Shown here: positions 31,644-42,245 of the stretch, piece after piece
How positions within the stretch are numbered: position 1 is the first letter of the stretch
Layout of the letters: the number at the start of each line of letters is the position of its first letter
NCBI GenBank assembly: GCA_015501595.1
Contig: JADNRX010000444.1
Location: forward strand, 1 to 42,430
Reading direction: 5' to 3'
DNA from: Hymenopellis radicata
Lineage: Eukaryota; Basidiomycota; Agaricomycetes; Agaricales; Physalacriaceae
Length of the DNA stretch: 42,430 nucleotides
Notes under the pieces: generated by a model
The model's input: the letters and a program-made list of their open reading frames with translations, nothing else
Databases searched by the model: none
Told to the model about the DNA's origin: nothing
Made by a program: the position numbers and the translations under genes

Positions 31644-34600
31644 TTATACATCCTCAAACGCTTGCTTATCTACGTCCCAATCTACTGTTAGCCGCGGCCG
31701 ACGGCTACGCACAAAGTTATTCAAATCATCCTTCTCCCCGGGCCACGCGCCACCAACCTTCGTGGCGCTGAAACGCTTCTCCGCATGGTCTGCTATTTCC
31801 TGATACATATCCGCCTTCTGCGCCGCATAGACCCGATATCCGGATGTGGCGTCGAAATTCCCGATACACCGAGAGAACGTGTACGGGCCCCATTGGTTAG
31901 CTGACATGTCAGTCCAGTATGATGACATGGACTGACAGCCCCGAATGTAACGTCGAAATTCTTCCTCCAGCGTTTCTACTTCCTCCATCCAACGATCCAT
32001 ATCTGCCTTAGCGCGGAACCACTGAACCTGTTCAGCTACCAAGGTACGGTATGAGGCTCAAGAAATCCATTGACATCATGAAACACGTACTTTCACGCAC
32101 AAACTCCTTCCGCTGCTCTTGATTTAAGCCTTTCAAGTTTCCATATCGCCAAATCCACCCATCAGTCTTGGAGCCATCGCCAAGCTCGCGCGCATTGACA
32201 GCGTTCTTTGCGTACATGTCTTCCTGAGTCAGGATCGGATAGTCGCTTGATTCGTTGATAGCCTTCAGAGCAAGGACTGCCTTTCGCGCCCTTCGATACT
32301 GATCAGCGTATGCATTCCGTCGATCATTGACACCTCGAATAAACTTAGCTGCTCGTGTATTCTGTGAAACTCCACGCGCGTGCTTCTCCTTGACGCTACG
32401 GAACATCATCACATGTGTGATTGCCTCGCACAAAAAGACCACTGCATCATTTGCTTCCCCTTCTCGCAGCTTCAGTTCAACCTCAGCAAGTGTTACAAGT
32501 CCGAGCTGAGAACGTTCGGCTGGGAGAAGTCAGATGGCAGGTAAAGCTTCTCGGTCTCCACCAGTATTTGGTCATTCTCGTTGCCGTCCTCGCTGGAAGC
32601 CAGCTTCGAGAGCATAGGAACAAGTTGGATCTGCTCCTTGCGCCAGCGCCGGATGTCGCCCAAAAGAGCTGCTCGGCTTCTTCGAACAACTCCAAGCTCT
32701 GTCTCAGTAGACGCGGCCTTCTGTGCACGTTTGAGCTGATGTCTGATTGTACATGAGTATATAGTACTTCAATATAGATTTGAGAACTTACTGGCGTTCC
32801 TGGAGTTTAAGCCCAGCATTCAGAAACTGAGTCTCCTGGTTCTGTGTCTTCATGGCAAGCGCTTCTGCGTCATCGTGAGCCTTCTCGGTCTTCAAGAGAT
32901 CAAGATATACAGCTTCGCGCGACGGAACTACAAGGATGTAAGCCTTATCATCGCTACAATCGTTAGAACATACGTTTCCGCGTCGAGACTCGGTAGACGC
33001 TTCGCCATTCATTTCCAACTTTCACAGGCAGTGTTGACATTTTCTCCCACTTCTCAACGTTATCACGCCCACGCGTAACCGAGAGACCAAGGAAGTGCTC
33101 AATAGACTCCTTGAGACTTTCGCGTGCAGAAATTAGATGGTCCTCGAGATGTGGAACTGTTAATGGCCTTTAGTATGCACGAGAGAGACACAAAGGGACG
33201 TACTCATTCTCTCGAACTTCGCCCAGTTCCAAAAGTTGTGAAAATCAATGATTGTATCATGACGATGCCCATGGTTCATCTGACGTGTACTTCCCCGGAT
33301 TGCTTGGACTCAGCCCACGACCCCTCGATACCCTCGGCATAGGTGCGTCCGGCACCTTGGAAATAGTTGAGCGAGTAACGATAGCGGCAGTTGTCCTTAT
33401 GCCATCGAGATGCATCTTGGGGACTAGAAACTTGATCAGATCGACGAGGGCTGGTAACATCTCCGCGAGATTTTGGAAAGTTCTTCAAGACTCTCGTTCC
33501 AAAGTGTATCTCGAATTGGCAGGCAACATCGTAAGTCGTCAGGATTCGCTTGAAGAATCGTGCCAAGTTGATGGAGTGTGCGATGAGACAAAACGTTGAA
33601 ACACCATAATAAGGCAAAGTCAGCGTTTGTGAATCTACGTGCTAGATGAGCCTCTCATGTCTTTACAAAGACAGGAAGGTTACCGTTCTCCTTTATGTAG
33701 ATCAACCATTGAGAGGAAGACACAATGCGCCGCACTCGACAGCAATTACGCCAGAGATAACACATCCACGGAACTTGATCTTGTTCTGCATCTCGACGGC
33801 GTTGAAATTGGAGCAGGTAGATTTCTGTAGCAATCATAAGTCGAAAAGGAAGGAACATCATCAGAAACATACCTCCTCCTCTGTCGCAACAACATTCCGT
33901 ACATACACGTTGTATATCTCATCAAGCGGGAAGTGCCCCTTACCAGCAAGAAGTGAGACGTCGTCTGGATCGTCTACTTTAGCGAAGCGCTGTAGCCGAA
34001 ATGGCCATCAAGCATGAGAATAAGTTGAACGAGGTGGCTGCGACAGTGCATCAGATTGCTTTCCATAACAATATTCAGATCTTACATGAAGTCGTCATCG
34101 ATTTCAATCCAATACCGATCGGTACGTTGAACCCAGGCTCTGGACACGCGAAACAGCCACCACAACCGATCCGGAGGTCGATTAGGAAGAAGCGGTCAAT
34201 ACCGAACAGTTGTCGCTGCGCTTGATGCCAGTAACTGCTCGAAGACACGCTGAACGCGAAGGAATTGTTCGTATGGATTCTGAGAATTTACAGTTAGCGA
34301 CTCGAGGTGCGAAAGCTTCAAAGAAGACATACAGGGACCTTTCGCAGGTCAGGGACCGCATTTGTCGTTTTACGACGGATGGCCTCGATGTAGTCGTATG
34401 GGGACTTTTTCGAAGTCAAGGTCTGGAGGTGGAAGTCCTCCATGAGAGCGAATGTAAATCCCATCGTAGGCCGAGCAACAGTCGCTGGAAATATCCCGCA
34501 AGCCAGAAGCTCTGTGAACCGATCCTCTGGCTTACCGTGCATAGCGCAGCGGCAGAACGTGGCCTTCGTGCGATGAACCCCGTTGAGATCAGTCAATATG

Positions 34601-35288
34601 AAGTCCAATGGGTGGTCATAATCGCCGTGGGGGCACCGATTCGGCCCATGGTCATGACTGAAGGTAAATATGTAGCCAAGGTCGGACTGATCCAGCTTGT
34701 CAAAACATCGCCCGTTCCATCGATGAGCCCAATGGGTCGGACAGAAGCGATGGGATTCAAGGAAGCAGGACGGACAAGCCGGGTGTGAATGGAAGCAGTC
34801 GAAGCAAAGGATAGTCTTGAGAGCATCGGGCGCTTACAATCACAGGGTTGCCCAATGGATCGGTGTGACTCGCGAGCCAGGATGTAATCAAAGACGACGC
34901 CAAATTGCTCTTGGAATTCAGCCATCTTATGAGATGCACCCTGGTCAATCGTTAGTGAGGAATAGATACACCAGAGCTCCAAACAAACCTGTGGCTTAGG
35001 TCTCTTTCGCCGCTGTCTCTTTCGCCGCTTTCGCCTCTTTCATCTCTGGGGAGTGTCGTTCAACTCCATGTGAGAGTCCGTCGTCTCCATTGGAGAATCA
35101 GCACCTGCTAAAATAGTCTCCGAACGCTGCCTCTTGGTGGGGCGTTCCGCAAGAGGATCGGCGGGAATTGAGACTCCTGTCGTATGCCCAGATGGACCTG
35201 CACTTTCCATCACGAAGTCTTCATCCTCGTCGTCGGAGAATTCGAGAGAAACACCAAGCTTGGAATTTTTCGGCTTTCGAGACGCCAT
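31644..35288 (-). pseudogene. KDZ transposase with CxC2 cysteine cluster, frameshifted
   Basis: A very long gene read from 35288 (MASRKPKNSKLGVS, acidic N-terminus, KR-rich patch) to TAA at 31644. The CxC2 region (about 34890-34320) gives LCFDCFHSHPACPSC, RFCPTHWAHRWNGRCF, FCRCAMH and ACGIFPATVARPTMGFTF. The KDZ core follows: CFACPEPGFNVP (~34130), LILMLDGHFGYSASL (~34000), VDDPDDVSLLAGKGHFPLDE, KIKFRGCVISGVIAVECG (~33760), TTYDVACQFE (~33530), KDNCRYRYSLNYFQGAGRT and EGIEGSWAE (~33320). The last three areas match the conserved acidic motifs of the family (an RNase H-like fold). The C-terminal helical region ends RRPRLTVDWDVDKQ. Introns are present. At least six single-base losses break the frame (for example in the CxC2 region, after FGYSASL and before KDNCRY). 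Confidence 0.82.
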
Positions 35289-35398
35289 TGGAGAAGGGAA
35301 TCACACGAGAGGAGGAAAGAAGTGGGGCTTTCATTTGAAAAAAACTGCTAGATAGACATGGCGAGTCCCCTATTTTGGCGGCAGGCAAAATTTGGCTT

Positions 35399-35510
35399 GA
35401 TTTCAGCAGACTGGTGACGTAGTCTGCTGAAATCGACCCAAAGTCTGTCCAAAGTCTGTCCGAGCGCAAATCATGCACAGCGATGATCGGGCAGCGCAAT
35501 GGCGCTGCCC
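35399..35510. repeat. Two hairpins and a direct repeat upstream of the transposase
   Basis: A perfect 14-base inverted repeat with an 8-base loop (35399-35412 / 35421-35434) lies 111 bases upstream of the transposase ATG. A direct repeat of CCAAAGTCTGT (about 35439-35460) follows, then a perfect 9-base inverted repeat with a 4-base loop (35489-35497 / 35502-35510). This position suits a promoter or autoregulatory site. Confidence 0.6.
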
Positions 35511-36694
35511 ACGTCGACTATGCATGAAAGAACAAACATACTGAGAGCGATGTTGGCCTTGAGGTGCACGAAGACGTGAGAACATGCTGTGGGAGGCTGG
35601 AGGGCGTTGACGATGTTGCTGGCAAGTGTCTGAAGGGTTGTGTGAGCTGATGGTTGAATTGTCTCCCAATATACATACATGCCGCGCCTGTTCGCGGAGG
35701 AGGGCCCCTCGTTCTAATGGAATATCCGTATCGCATCATTTAAGGCGATGCCGGCCTTGAGGGACGAAGACGGAGGCAAGTCGAACGAGGGCGTAGTTGA
35801 CGGCGACGCGAACGACTCTGGAGTCGTGCGCGGCAAGTACAGTGTCGGAGACCGACAAAATTAACTGACAAAGCACTGTGAGTGGATATGAGAACTCGAT
35901 GAGTGTGGACGACGTACCAACAACCCTACGTCTGTGGCCAGAGACACCGCAGTCCGCAAATTCGAGTCTAAAACCGCGTCAGAACGTCGTCGAAAGGAAA
36001 GGAAACAGACATTTGCGTCGTCAATGGTCATCCAAGAAGTCATCGCCTCGCGGCGGGGCATCGACATCCAGCAAACATGACTAAAACAGTGTGCTGGCGG
36101 CGCCCTAGATGCCTGAAAAGAGGTCCCGAAGGTCAGTGCCGCGTCGAGAGCGAGGGCTACCGACATTCGTCAGCGCCGAAACATCGAAGGAGAGGCTTAC
36201 CTCTCTAAAAGCAAGCCCAATCAACATATCCGTTGCCGCCCAGTGCGCTATTGACGGGGGCTCATCCTGCTGCTCCAGGCCCGCAAACGTCCTCCAGCGG
36301 CGTCGCAGCCTCGTACTGAGGGATTACGCGTCGGCATCCTCCTAGAGACGGCGCCGCCACAAAAACGAGCATCAGAAACCCCGGAACGAATCCAAGGGGC
36401 AGGGAGGGCCGTCGCAACACCAAACCCGGCAGAAAAGGCAAAGAAACATGAAGAAAAGAAGTTGAAGAAGGCCCAGAAGAAGTTCTGCGGCCGACGAGCA
36501 CGACGTTGCCAGCGTGCTGTGGTAGGAGGACGAGAGAGATGCGATCGCGCGCTGGCCGATCATTATCCGGCCATTGCCGGACGGTTCGGACAGCTCAGAA
36601 ATTCACCCGCCTTGTCATTTCTGGACGACGTTAGTGGACTCCAGCAAATTGCAGAAACTCTCAACTATATATATCTACTACATAGCATCTCTGA

Positions 36695-36752
36695 GGGCAT
36701 GATATCATTGGAGCTGTTAATGTCCATTAACAGCTCCAATGATATCATGCCC
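36695..36752. repeat. Perfect 28-base inverted repeat, 2-base centre
   Basis: Bases 36695-36722 are exactly complementary to 36725-36752, separated by TC. Each arm contains the palindrome GATATC and the word GAGCTGTTAATG. Such a long perfect arm is unlikely by chance and would form a cruciform or an RNA hairpin. Confidence 0.85.
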
Positions 36753-36893
36753 AAGACAGCCTGACTGAAAGTCTCCAAGGAAGGGAGAGGAGGTCTATCT
36801 CATTCAGCATATCTGCAACTCATACCCTCTGTAAAACCACCAGAACGAGGATGGGTAGAGCCAAGGTACCTTGGTCTAACCCCACGTGGTTAA

Positions 36894-36937
36894 GCAACGT
36901 CTGGATTTTGGCCCATGGGCCAAAATCGAGACGTTGC
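36894..36937. repeat. 22-base inverted repeat with no spacer
   Basis: Arms 36894-36915 and 36916-36937 pair at 21 of 22 positions. The centre is TTTTGGCCCATGGGCCAAAA. It is the second hairpin in 250 bases. Confidence 0.8.
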
Positions 36938-36995
36938 AACACAGCCACATCTCTTGGCTTCATTTTGAGATGCCTGCCGCTCGTTTTTGTTGGTA

Positions 36996-37030
36996 AGCAA
37001 AACCGCGATTGTAGAAATCGCGGTTTTGCT
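36996..37030. repeat. Perfect 15-base hairpin with 5-base loop
   Basis: Arms 36996-37010 and 37016-37030 are exactly complementary, with loop GTAGA. It is the third hairpin in the cluster and lies 88 bases left of the MITE-like element. Confidence 0.8.
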
Positions 37031-37117
37031 GAGCAACCTTTCTTTCGACGACGATGTTGCTGATTGCACGCCGTGCGTCTTTCTCTCTCTCCACCAAAGC
37101 CCTCTGTCTCTCGCGTA

Positions 37118-37498
37118 CTGTAGTATTTCAACCATAGGTTCACAGGGTGTGACCTGTGACCTCATGAACATGTTAAATAGCATGTTCATGCTGGCCAAAA
37201 GTGTGTGACCTAAAAAAATTATGTTCATTGAGATTTTTAACTTTCTGCTTTTTTAGCTTAATTTTACCTATAAAGTAGATGCAAACAGCAGAAATAGACC
37301 ATTTTCATCATAAATAGAGTAAAATAGAAGAAAAAACTACTAAAATTGGGCCGAAGAAGCAAAATTTAAATCAAGTCAAATTTGTGACCGATTTTAGACA
37401 TGTTCACAGGGCCCTGTGACCTAGTGACCAACTACAATTAGGTTCGCATCATGAGGCCTCGTGACCTATGACGCGAACCTATGGTAGTAATACTACAG
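37118..37498. mobile_element. MITE-like element with TA duplication, 381 bases
   Basis: The ends form a terminal inverted repeat: CTGTAGTATT starts it and AATACTACAG ends it. Counting the flanking TA, 24 of 26 bases pair, up to CCATAGGTTC. Both sides are flanked by TA (37116-37117 and 37499-37500), the target of Tc1/mariner-type elements. Inside are repeated GTGACCT words, a 10-base hairpin (CATGAACATG...CATGTTCATG, 37163-37190) and an AT-rich core (37205-37390). It has no coding capacity. It is nested within the KDZ element. Confidence 0.65.
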
Positions 37499-38208
37499 TA
37501 TACGACTACGCCAACGGAAACAACAGCGACGCGTAAGCCCCATCAACGTGGGCGGCATGCATTGCAATCCATACTTTTGATCATGCAGGCGAAAGCGAGA
37601 GAGCCCGGACCACGGACCACGAGACGACTATGTTAAGGACGACTACGACGTCTGATACGACGTGACCAGTGTCGTTCGGTACGCACCAGCACTCTCACGA
37701 TCAACCTGCGTCCGCCGCGCCGCACCTCTCGCTGCCGTTGAGCAGGCCTAATTTTGCCAGTATGTGTACACCAGTAGGTCCACGGCGTTTCTGTGATAGC
37801 GGGCCGACTGCGTACATATGTGGTGCGTTCTTATTTCTTTTACTTCGTATCCTTAACTGATATCCGGATAGGGCGCTACTCATATCGTGGACAAATCGCG
37901 GAGGGATTCCTATCATACCATTAACATTCTCCCGATTCTCTGCCCACCTCAAATCTATGTACAGCGACTGCCACCCATGCCAATTGCCAATTGGCGCGGG
38001 TATGCTCGTTTGGCATAAGCGAGGTCTGGTAGTAGGATCGTCTCGGGAGGAAGAGAAGTGACAGTGCCTCGACAGTCTTCCCCGTGGCCTAAGCCCAACA
38101 CCATTTGATGATGAAGACATTGGGTATCGAAGACATAGCCAACACGCGTCGTTTTGTCTTACAGGAGAATGTTCGTTCATTCATACTATATTTCTTGTTA
38201 TCTACGTT

Positions 38209-38628
38209 CTAATTTACGCATAAGCAGAATGACGGTGAATACCGTCCATCTGATACTCCTGAATCCCTTGCTGGCGGAGGAGGACGATGCCATTCCGCTT
38301 CGCAGGGAGTGGAGTTGTCCAGTGAATGCATTGCCACATTTTTCCTTTGGATCATAGTGGTGCAAGGGGCACTTCTCGACGCCAGCCTTTCCCAGAACAC
38401 ACTTGTGGCTACTAAGCGTAAGTCGGCCAGCGGAGATCGGTAGAACAATGTGAAAAGCATCACGGCGCGCCTACAAGATTTATCAGTGTGTGGCGCAAGC
38501 ATGGGAGAAGCAAGATACCTGCGTCCAGATGAGGACAGTAACATGTCCTCATCTTCATCGTCGTCGTCTACAGTCAGGTCAATGAAGGCTGGAGCAGCAG
38601 TCTGCGCAGAGCGGCCCCGTTGTTCCAT
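38209..38628 (-). CDS. Hypothetical protein with SUMO-interaction-like motif (weak)
   Basis: The open frame starts MEQRGRSAQTAAPAF and has IDLTVDDDDEDED, a hydrophobic core followed by acids as in SUMO-interaction motifs. After residue ~36 a 48-base intron (GTATCTT...TTGTAG) would fit, and the downstream sequence reads well in a neighbouring frame, with several Cys/His (KCVLGKAGVEKCPLHHYDP). The true structure is unclear: splice and frame do not agree without one base change. An open frame at 38896-39315 on the same strand may be an upstream exon. It lies inside the KDZ element. Confidence 0.35.
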   Translation of the reverse strand: MEQRGRSAQTAAPAFIDLTVDDDDEDEDMLLSSSGRRYLASPMLAPHTDKSCRRAVMLFTLFYRSPLADLRLVATSVFWERLASRSAPCTTMIQRKNVAMHSLDNSTPCEAEWHRPPPPARDSGVSDGRYSPSFCLCVN

Positions 38629-39315
38629 GACGGTGGGGATGGATTGAGCTGGCGGCGAATGTTGACGACGTGGATGAGGGGTATGGGAAGATATGAGAGG
38701 CAGGGTGATGCGCTTTGCACGTGCGTCCTACGCGATGAATGACCGCCAGTTCTTCACGTACAGCAAGATATGATGCAAGTGGCTGGACGCGTAGGCTTGT
38801 CTGTGGCAGACCTGTCGTTAGGTACTTTGCACTAGAACACGCAGGTGGAAGGGGCGCGTAGGAATCGTTCAGACACTAAGTTAATGTCGGTGAGTTCACG
38901 CAGCTTGAATAAATATACACGTGAAACCTACGCGCTGCATATAGGCTCCCATCCTCCATCCATTGGTGGTGCTACCAGTGACCAGCTCAGGCGCTGTCTG
39001 CTGATGGCCGCATTCCCTCTGCCTGGGATAATTGCGAGGACGGGAAGCTAGACGCAGAAGGGAGACTCGAATACGTTGTTCGTTCAAACGACGCATGTCT
39101 TGCTTAGTTCCAGAGAGGCCGCTCGCATTTGCGAGGGGGTAGGACATGGGCGGCATTGTGAATGGTGGTAATGAAGCGAGTTTGAGAAGTACAAGCGCGT
39201 CAAGTAATGAAGACCCCAAAAGGAAAGTCATGTTTGATAGGCTCGATCGCGTCTTGCTTCCTTCCCTCATGGCTGTTGCTGCGCCAGGACTCTTGATTTC
39301 ATTTTGACAGGCCAA

Positions 39316-39669
39316 GCAATGCTATCGCACCAATAGGATAGCATCTTGGTGAGATGCCGATTATAGCCTCATCCGGAACTTAATGTGGCGCCATTCTACA
39401 GCCGTTAATTTGTCAACCGCTTTGAAAAATAGGAGCGATTACTGTCCGAAACCGCCGAAACGGACTCAACACTGACTACGGCTACACAAGTTTTCAAATC
39501 GACGAGTTCTTATAGGCCAATTATACTTCAAATACGGAGGCATGCCTCCGCTGAACAGGTAATTTTTACGCGTAATCTTCCGATTTGCGCACTCGGCAAC
39601 CTTTCTGAAACGTTCTATACCCTCTGCAAATTCTCCCCAACTTGTCCTTGTTTGTTCTGAACTTTCACC
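39316..39669. other. Promoter side of the second KDZ-element gene
   Basis: No coding signal. It lies between the minus-strand open frame ending near 39315 and the ATG at 39670, so it probably contains the plus-strand promoter. I saw no clear TATA box. Confidence 0.35.
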
Positions 39670-42006
39670 ATGTCTGGGCGCCCATCCTGTCTTCCAGCGG
39701 TGCAGCTTACCTGGCTTAAGCCGATTCTCTCTGAGTACGTTAACAAGCTCGCCACACCACCCCAGGACGCAAGGCTCTCAAGGATGGGTTGAAGACAGGA
39801 AGCGTGAATGGGAGACGAAGTTCGGGGTTCTGCAGGCGACGACCTCCTCATATGGCGCAGATACGTACTGTATACATATATTCATCTCTATCAAACTGAC
39901 CTCCTCGATAGGCCGTTGCAGATGCGTTCCGAAACCGGAAGCACAGGAAAAGCGAAAGGCACTCTTGACCTTGGTCGCGCCGCTCAGCATCGCCCTCATC
40001 TGGTGTGACTCAGACTTTACTTCAACTGCCTTCTACTCCCACAACCGCATTTCAGCTCTTCAAAGAGGAAGAAAAGGATGCAATAAACGCCTCTGTCTCT
40101 CAAGCCCGGCGTGACGGTAATATTCCTCACTCAGCATGCCGCTATGTTGTCTTCAGCCTTGAAGGCGAAGTGGGATAGTGGCGCCAAGGGTGAATATGAA
40201 GCCCGCGCAAAGGACCTAGAAGCGAAGGCTCAATACAACCCAGATGCTGTTGCCAAGTACGCCTCTGCTTGCTTCTCCTCTCAGAGCTGCTCTGATTCTA
40301 GTGTAGAAACCAGAAGGATTTATCGCTGTTCTTCGCGAGAGCCTGGTCGGCTTGGTGGGATATAGCTCGCATCAGTTTGGTTCGATTGCCATGAATGTCC
40401 TTTATGCGTATCGGAGGTCGGCACAGATAAGCTGAAGCTTGGAACGTATGTGCCTCTTGTGCTTGAATCTTTGCAGTATCTTACTGGAGATGTAGTATCG
40501 ATATTCGTGCCGCGGATGACCAGCCAGCCTTCGCAAACTACATGTCGGACTTCAAGAATAATATCAGTGTCCCGTGGAAAGAGTATGCCAGAGCTTGTAT
40601 ACCACGTAAGACTCTCTCATTATCTGCATCATCAGTCTACTAACATATTCGTAGTTGATGCCTCCATTAAGCCGATGATTTTGACCGATGCTCAGAAGTC
40701 CTTCAGTGTCTTCCGTCTGGATGCCCAATCTTCCCCGCTACGAGCTATAATCTGACACTATGACGCCAGTTCAACTTCGTCAACTTCTTGGCTCTTCACT
40801 CAGGCTCAATGGGGTATGTGAGCAGCTACAAGCCTGTGCAATAGCTGATGTTTTTCTACAGACTACGTGATGTACCGTGCCAAGACTGCACTCCCAAACA
40901 TCGGTCCGATCCCGTGGGAAGATGTCAACTTCTCTTCGACCTTGCCCGCGGCTGTTGTTGTTGCTGATCCGGCGGTTCTACCCATTCAAACGCTGTATGA
41001 TCTTTTCAACCTCTTCTCTGATCTTCCTGCAGGCTTCCAGCTCTTCGAGGTGCCCATTGCAGAAGTACACGGTATGTCATTCTTTGATGTATGGAGTCGT
41101 TTCCACTGACAATGCCAACAGACGGTCATGCTGAGACAGACAGTATGTCGAAGGAGAAGCGGGGAAACTATCAGGAACCAGTAGTTCATCTAACTCTTCA
41201 CACACAGTACAATGTATGCTAACAGACTCGTAGAGGACCCGCTTGTCAATGAGGAGACGCTTGTCAAGGAAGTGGAGGGTCCAGCCCCGGATGGAAGGAA
41301 CGCCGGGAGCGACGCGAAGCCCGATGAACCAGAGGTGACGGGGGCGGAGCCCGATGGACCGATAGATGCACCATCCCCAGTATCTAGTAGGTTAAGACTA
41401 TTCGTTGCAAAAGCAGTTCTAATACTTCTCTTAGTTGACACCGTGACACGGCCCATGCTCGCCAACCTCGCTCCGCAGATCAATAGAGATAACCCGTCTG
41501 GCGGCGAGGAAGTAGGAATGACTGAGGTACATAAGGAGGCAAGAAAGGTATGTGTTCTAGCTTGCGTAGATTGGGTCGCTTGTTGACCAGAATTACAGAC
41601 AAGGATGGTGCGAAGACATCATCAAGAGGCACCGAGGATCCGATGACAGTACCGAACCAACCAAGGCCCCGAAGAAGCCTCGTGGTAATAAGAATGGCAA
41701 AGGGTTCGTAGCATGTGCTCTGATTCAACACTAGAACTGTTCTGATGATACCGGTAGGACCACCAATACCGAGAACGATGCGCCAACGGCTAGAACACAG
41801 GTCAACTCAGCACCTCGCCGCAGCGGTCGTAAATCAGCAGTAACGGATGGAAGAAGACGTACGTGCATCCCGTCCTTAAACAAGTTCTTGTCAGTCTGAC
41901 GGACAGATACAGAGGACCGAAGGTTGTCTCGTCGACGAAGTTGGGTAAGGGATGGTACATGGTCACGGAAAGGCTCGACTCCGATGATGTTGTGATGGAC
42001 GAGTGA
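39670..42006 (+). pseudogene. Second KDZ-element gene, conserved unknown, frameshifted
   Basis: From ATG 39670 (MSGRPSCLPAVQLTWLKPIL) to TGA 42004-42006 a protein can be followed through several short introns and a few single-base shifts. Pieces in order: EYVNKLATPPQDARL; WVEDRKREWETKFGVLQ; AFRNRKHRKSER; FQLFKEEEKDAINASVSQAR; ALKAKWDSGAKGEYEARAKD; YSSHQFGSIAMNVLYAY; MSDFKNNISVPWKEYARAC; YVMYRAKTALPNIGPIPWED; a TLYDLFNLFSDLP helix; an acidic/Pro region (41212-41390); APRRSGRKSAV; and KLGKGWYMVTERLDSDD. The style is that of an abundant Agaricomycete family of unknown function with an N-terminal 'W...R...W' helical region and a basic, disordered tail. It points outward, opposite to the transposase, and may be a DNA-binding accessory protein of the element. 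That role is inference. Confidence 0.6.
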
Positions 42007-42048
42007 TATTCTATGCACCGTGCATATGTCAATACCTTGTATGATCAC

Positions 42049-42194
42049 TTAAGATCTTAAATTTGCTTAAGCCTTCGAGTGTTAGATTAAGCAGTTGGTT
42101 CGTGCTGAGTGAGTTAAGATCTTAAGACGGGTTAAGCGAGATGGCGGGTTAAGCGAGACGGCGGGTTAAGCGAGACGGCGAGTTAAGCGAGACG
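42049..42194. repeat. Right subterminal zone: palindromes and four 17-base units
   Basis: TTAAGATCTTAA occurs at 42049-42060 and 42114-42125. Four tandem 17-base units follow at 42127-42143, 42144-42160, 42161-42177 and 42178-42194, with consensus GCGGGTTAAGCGAGACG. The two middle copies are identical. Confidence 0.75.
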
Positions 42195-42245
42195 TTGAAA
42201 GCATGCGTTAAGTGTCTGCCTCAGGGATGACAACAGAGTGTGCAT

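Larger units (their letters stand above)
35289..38208. other. Central 2.9 kb of the KDZ element without a clear gene
   Basis: It contains hairpins (35399-37030) and a MITE-like insertion (37118-37498), listed separately. Weak coding-like pieces exist, such as a plus-strand segment at ~35910-36077 (TAVRKFESKTASERRRKERK) and minus-strand ones at ~35480-35680 and 37860-38100 (IGNWHGWQSLYIDLRWAEN), but I could not join them into a gene. Confidence 0.4.

Noticed and set aside
35289..39669. TET/JBP dioxygenase gene, sometimes associated with KDZ elements
   Set aside because: I looked for the HxD and C-terminal His/Arg motifs on both strands and did not find them.
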